A stretch of 6,303 bases of DNA from an uncultured Filifactor sp. (GTDB lineage Bacteria; Bacillota; Clostridia; Peptostreptococcales; Filifactoraceae), in the NCBI GenBank assembly GCA_947254385.1, contig CAMYCP010000080.1:1-6303 (forward strand). Direction: 5' to 3'. Positions 6,136-6,303 of the stretch are shown in pieces. The notes below the pieces were generated by a model. It was not told the DNA's origin, made no database searches, and saw nothing but the letters and a program-made list of their open reading frames with translations. The translations under genes were made by a program, and so were the position numbers. Numbering within the stretch: position 1 is the first letter of the stretch; each line of letters starts with the position of its first letter.

Positions 6136-6303
6136 AAATTTTTATTTTCCTTTAATACAATACATTACAAATAGTTGAAATATGAAACTTTTTTTAAATT
6201 TAGACCGCTTGGAGGATAAAAACACAATGTGATACTGAATTGCATAATAAATTGTAGTATTAATTTTTATATTAGAAATTTTTGTAATGAAACTTTATAT
6301 TAA
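6136..6303. other. AT-rich intergenic region upstream of the U32 gene, no gene seen
   Basis: This 168-base stretch is very AT-rich and has no convincing coding region on either strand and no strong hairpin terminator. On the minus strand a weak promoter-like pair, TTGTGT (6227-6222) and TCTAAA (6204-6199) with 17 bases between, could drive the U32 gene; it matches only 3 and 4 of 6 consensus bases. On the plus strand there is a GGAGG (6211-6215) followed 11 bases later by ATG directly joined to TGA. The 10-mer ATGAAACTTT occurs at 6182-6191 and 6288-6297, which may be chance in such AT-rich DNA. The gene to the right is not in the window. Confidence 0.5.

Noticed and set aside
6154..6180. TTTCAA and TATTAA (17-base spacing) as a promoter for the U32 gene on the minus strand
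   Set aside because: The -10 candidate directly abuts the AAAGGA ribosome binding site, so the transcript would start at or past it.
6182..6297. Direct repeat ATGAAACTTT at 6182-6191 and 6288-6297
   Set aside because: Ten bases in very AT-rich DNA, only two copies, and no regular spacing or further similarity.

Overview
The window looks chromosomal and most likely comes from an anaerobic Clostridia-type Bacillota. The reasons are the AT-rich base composition (by eye about 40% GC or a little lower), strong GGAGG-type ribosome binding sites, a T-box leader in front of an aminoacyl-tRNA synthetase gene, a MutS2 protein, and a long U32/DUF3656 protein. I cannot place it more narrowly. Everything recognisable lies on the minus strand, so the genes read from the right edge to the left edge.

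Layout in transcription order: (1) 6303-6136, an AT-rich upstream region with no clear gene. (2) 6135-3871, a 754-residue U32-family protein with DUF3656, resembling the Fe-S-dependent RNA hydroxylation proteins (RlhA type). (3) 3914-1557, mutS2, whose start overlaps the end of the U32 gene by 44 bases. (4) 1556-1244, a consensus sigma-70-type promoter and a complete alanine-specific T-box riboswitch with Stem I, a GCU specifier, a UGGU bulge, an antiterminator and a competing terminator. (5) 1243-1, the first 414 codons of alaS, which runs off the left edge.

The most notable point is in alaS. An in-frame TGA stands at codon 15 (1199-1201) of a gene that is otherwise open and shows all the expected AlaRS motifs across the window. 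In the family this position is, from memory, usually leucine. The possible explanations are a sequencing or assembly error, a true nonsense mutation with restart at Met25 (which has its own AAGGA site), readthrough, or TGA reassignment. Against wholesale reassignment, all eight tryptophans translated from the three genes are TGG. Consistent with weak TGA termination, mutS2 ends TGA-TGT-TAA.

All three genes relate to translation. AlaRS charges tRNA-Ala. MutS2 acts on collided ribosomes in Bacillus subtilis and was first described as a recombination suppressor. The U32/DUF3656 family includes an rRNA hydroxylation factor. The U32 and mutS2 genes probably share a transcript and are translationally coupled. 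alaS has its own promoter and tRNA-sensing attenuator, and transcripts reading through from mutS2 must also pass this attenuator, since I see no separate terminator behind mutS2. I see no mobile element, CRISPR array, tRNA or rRNA, and nothing that is clearly a new system.
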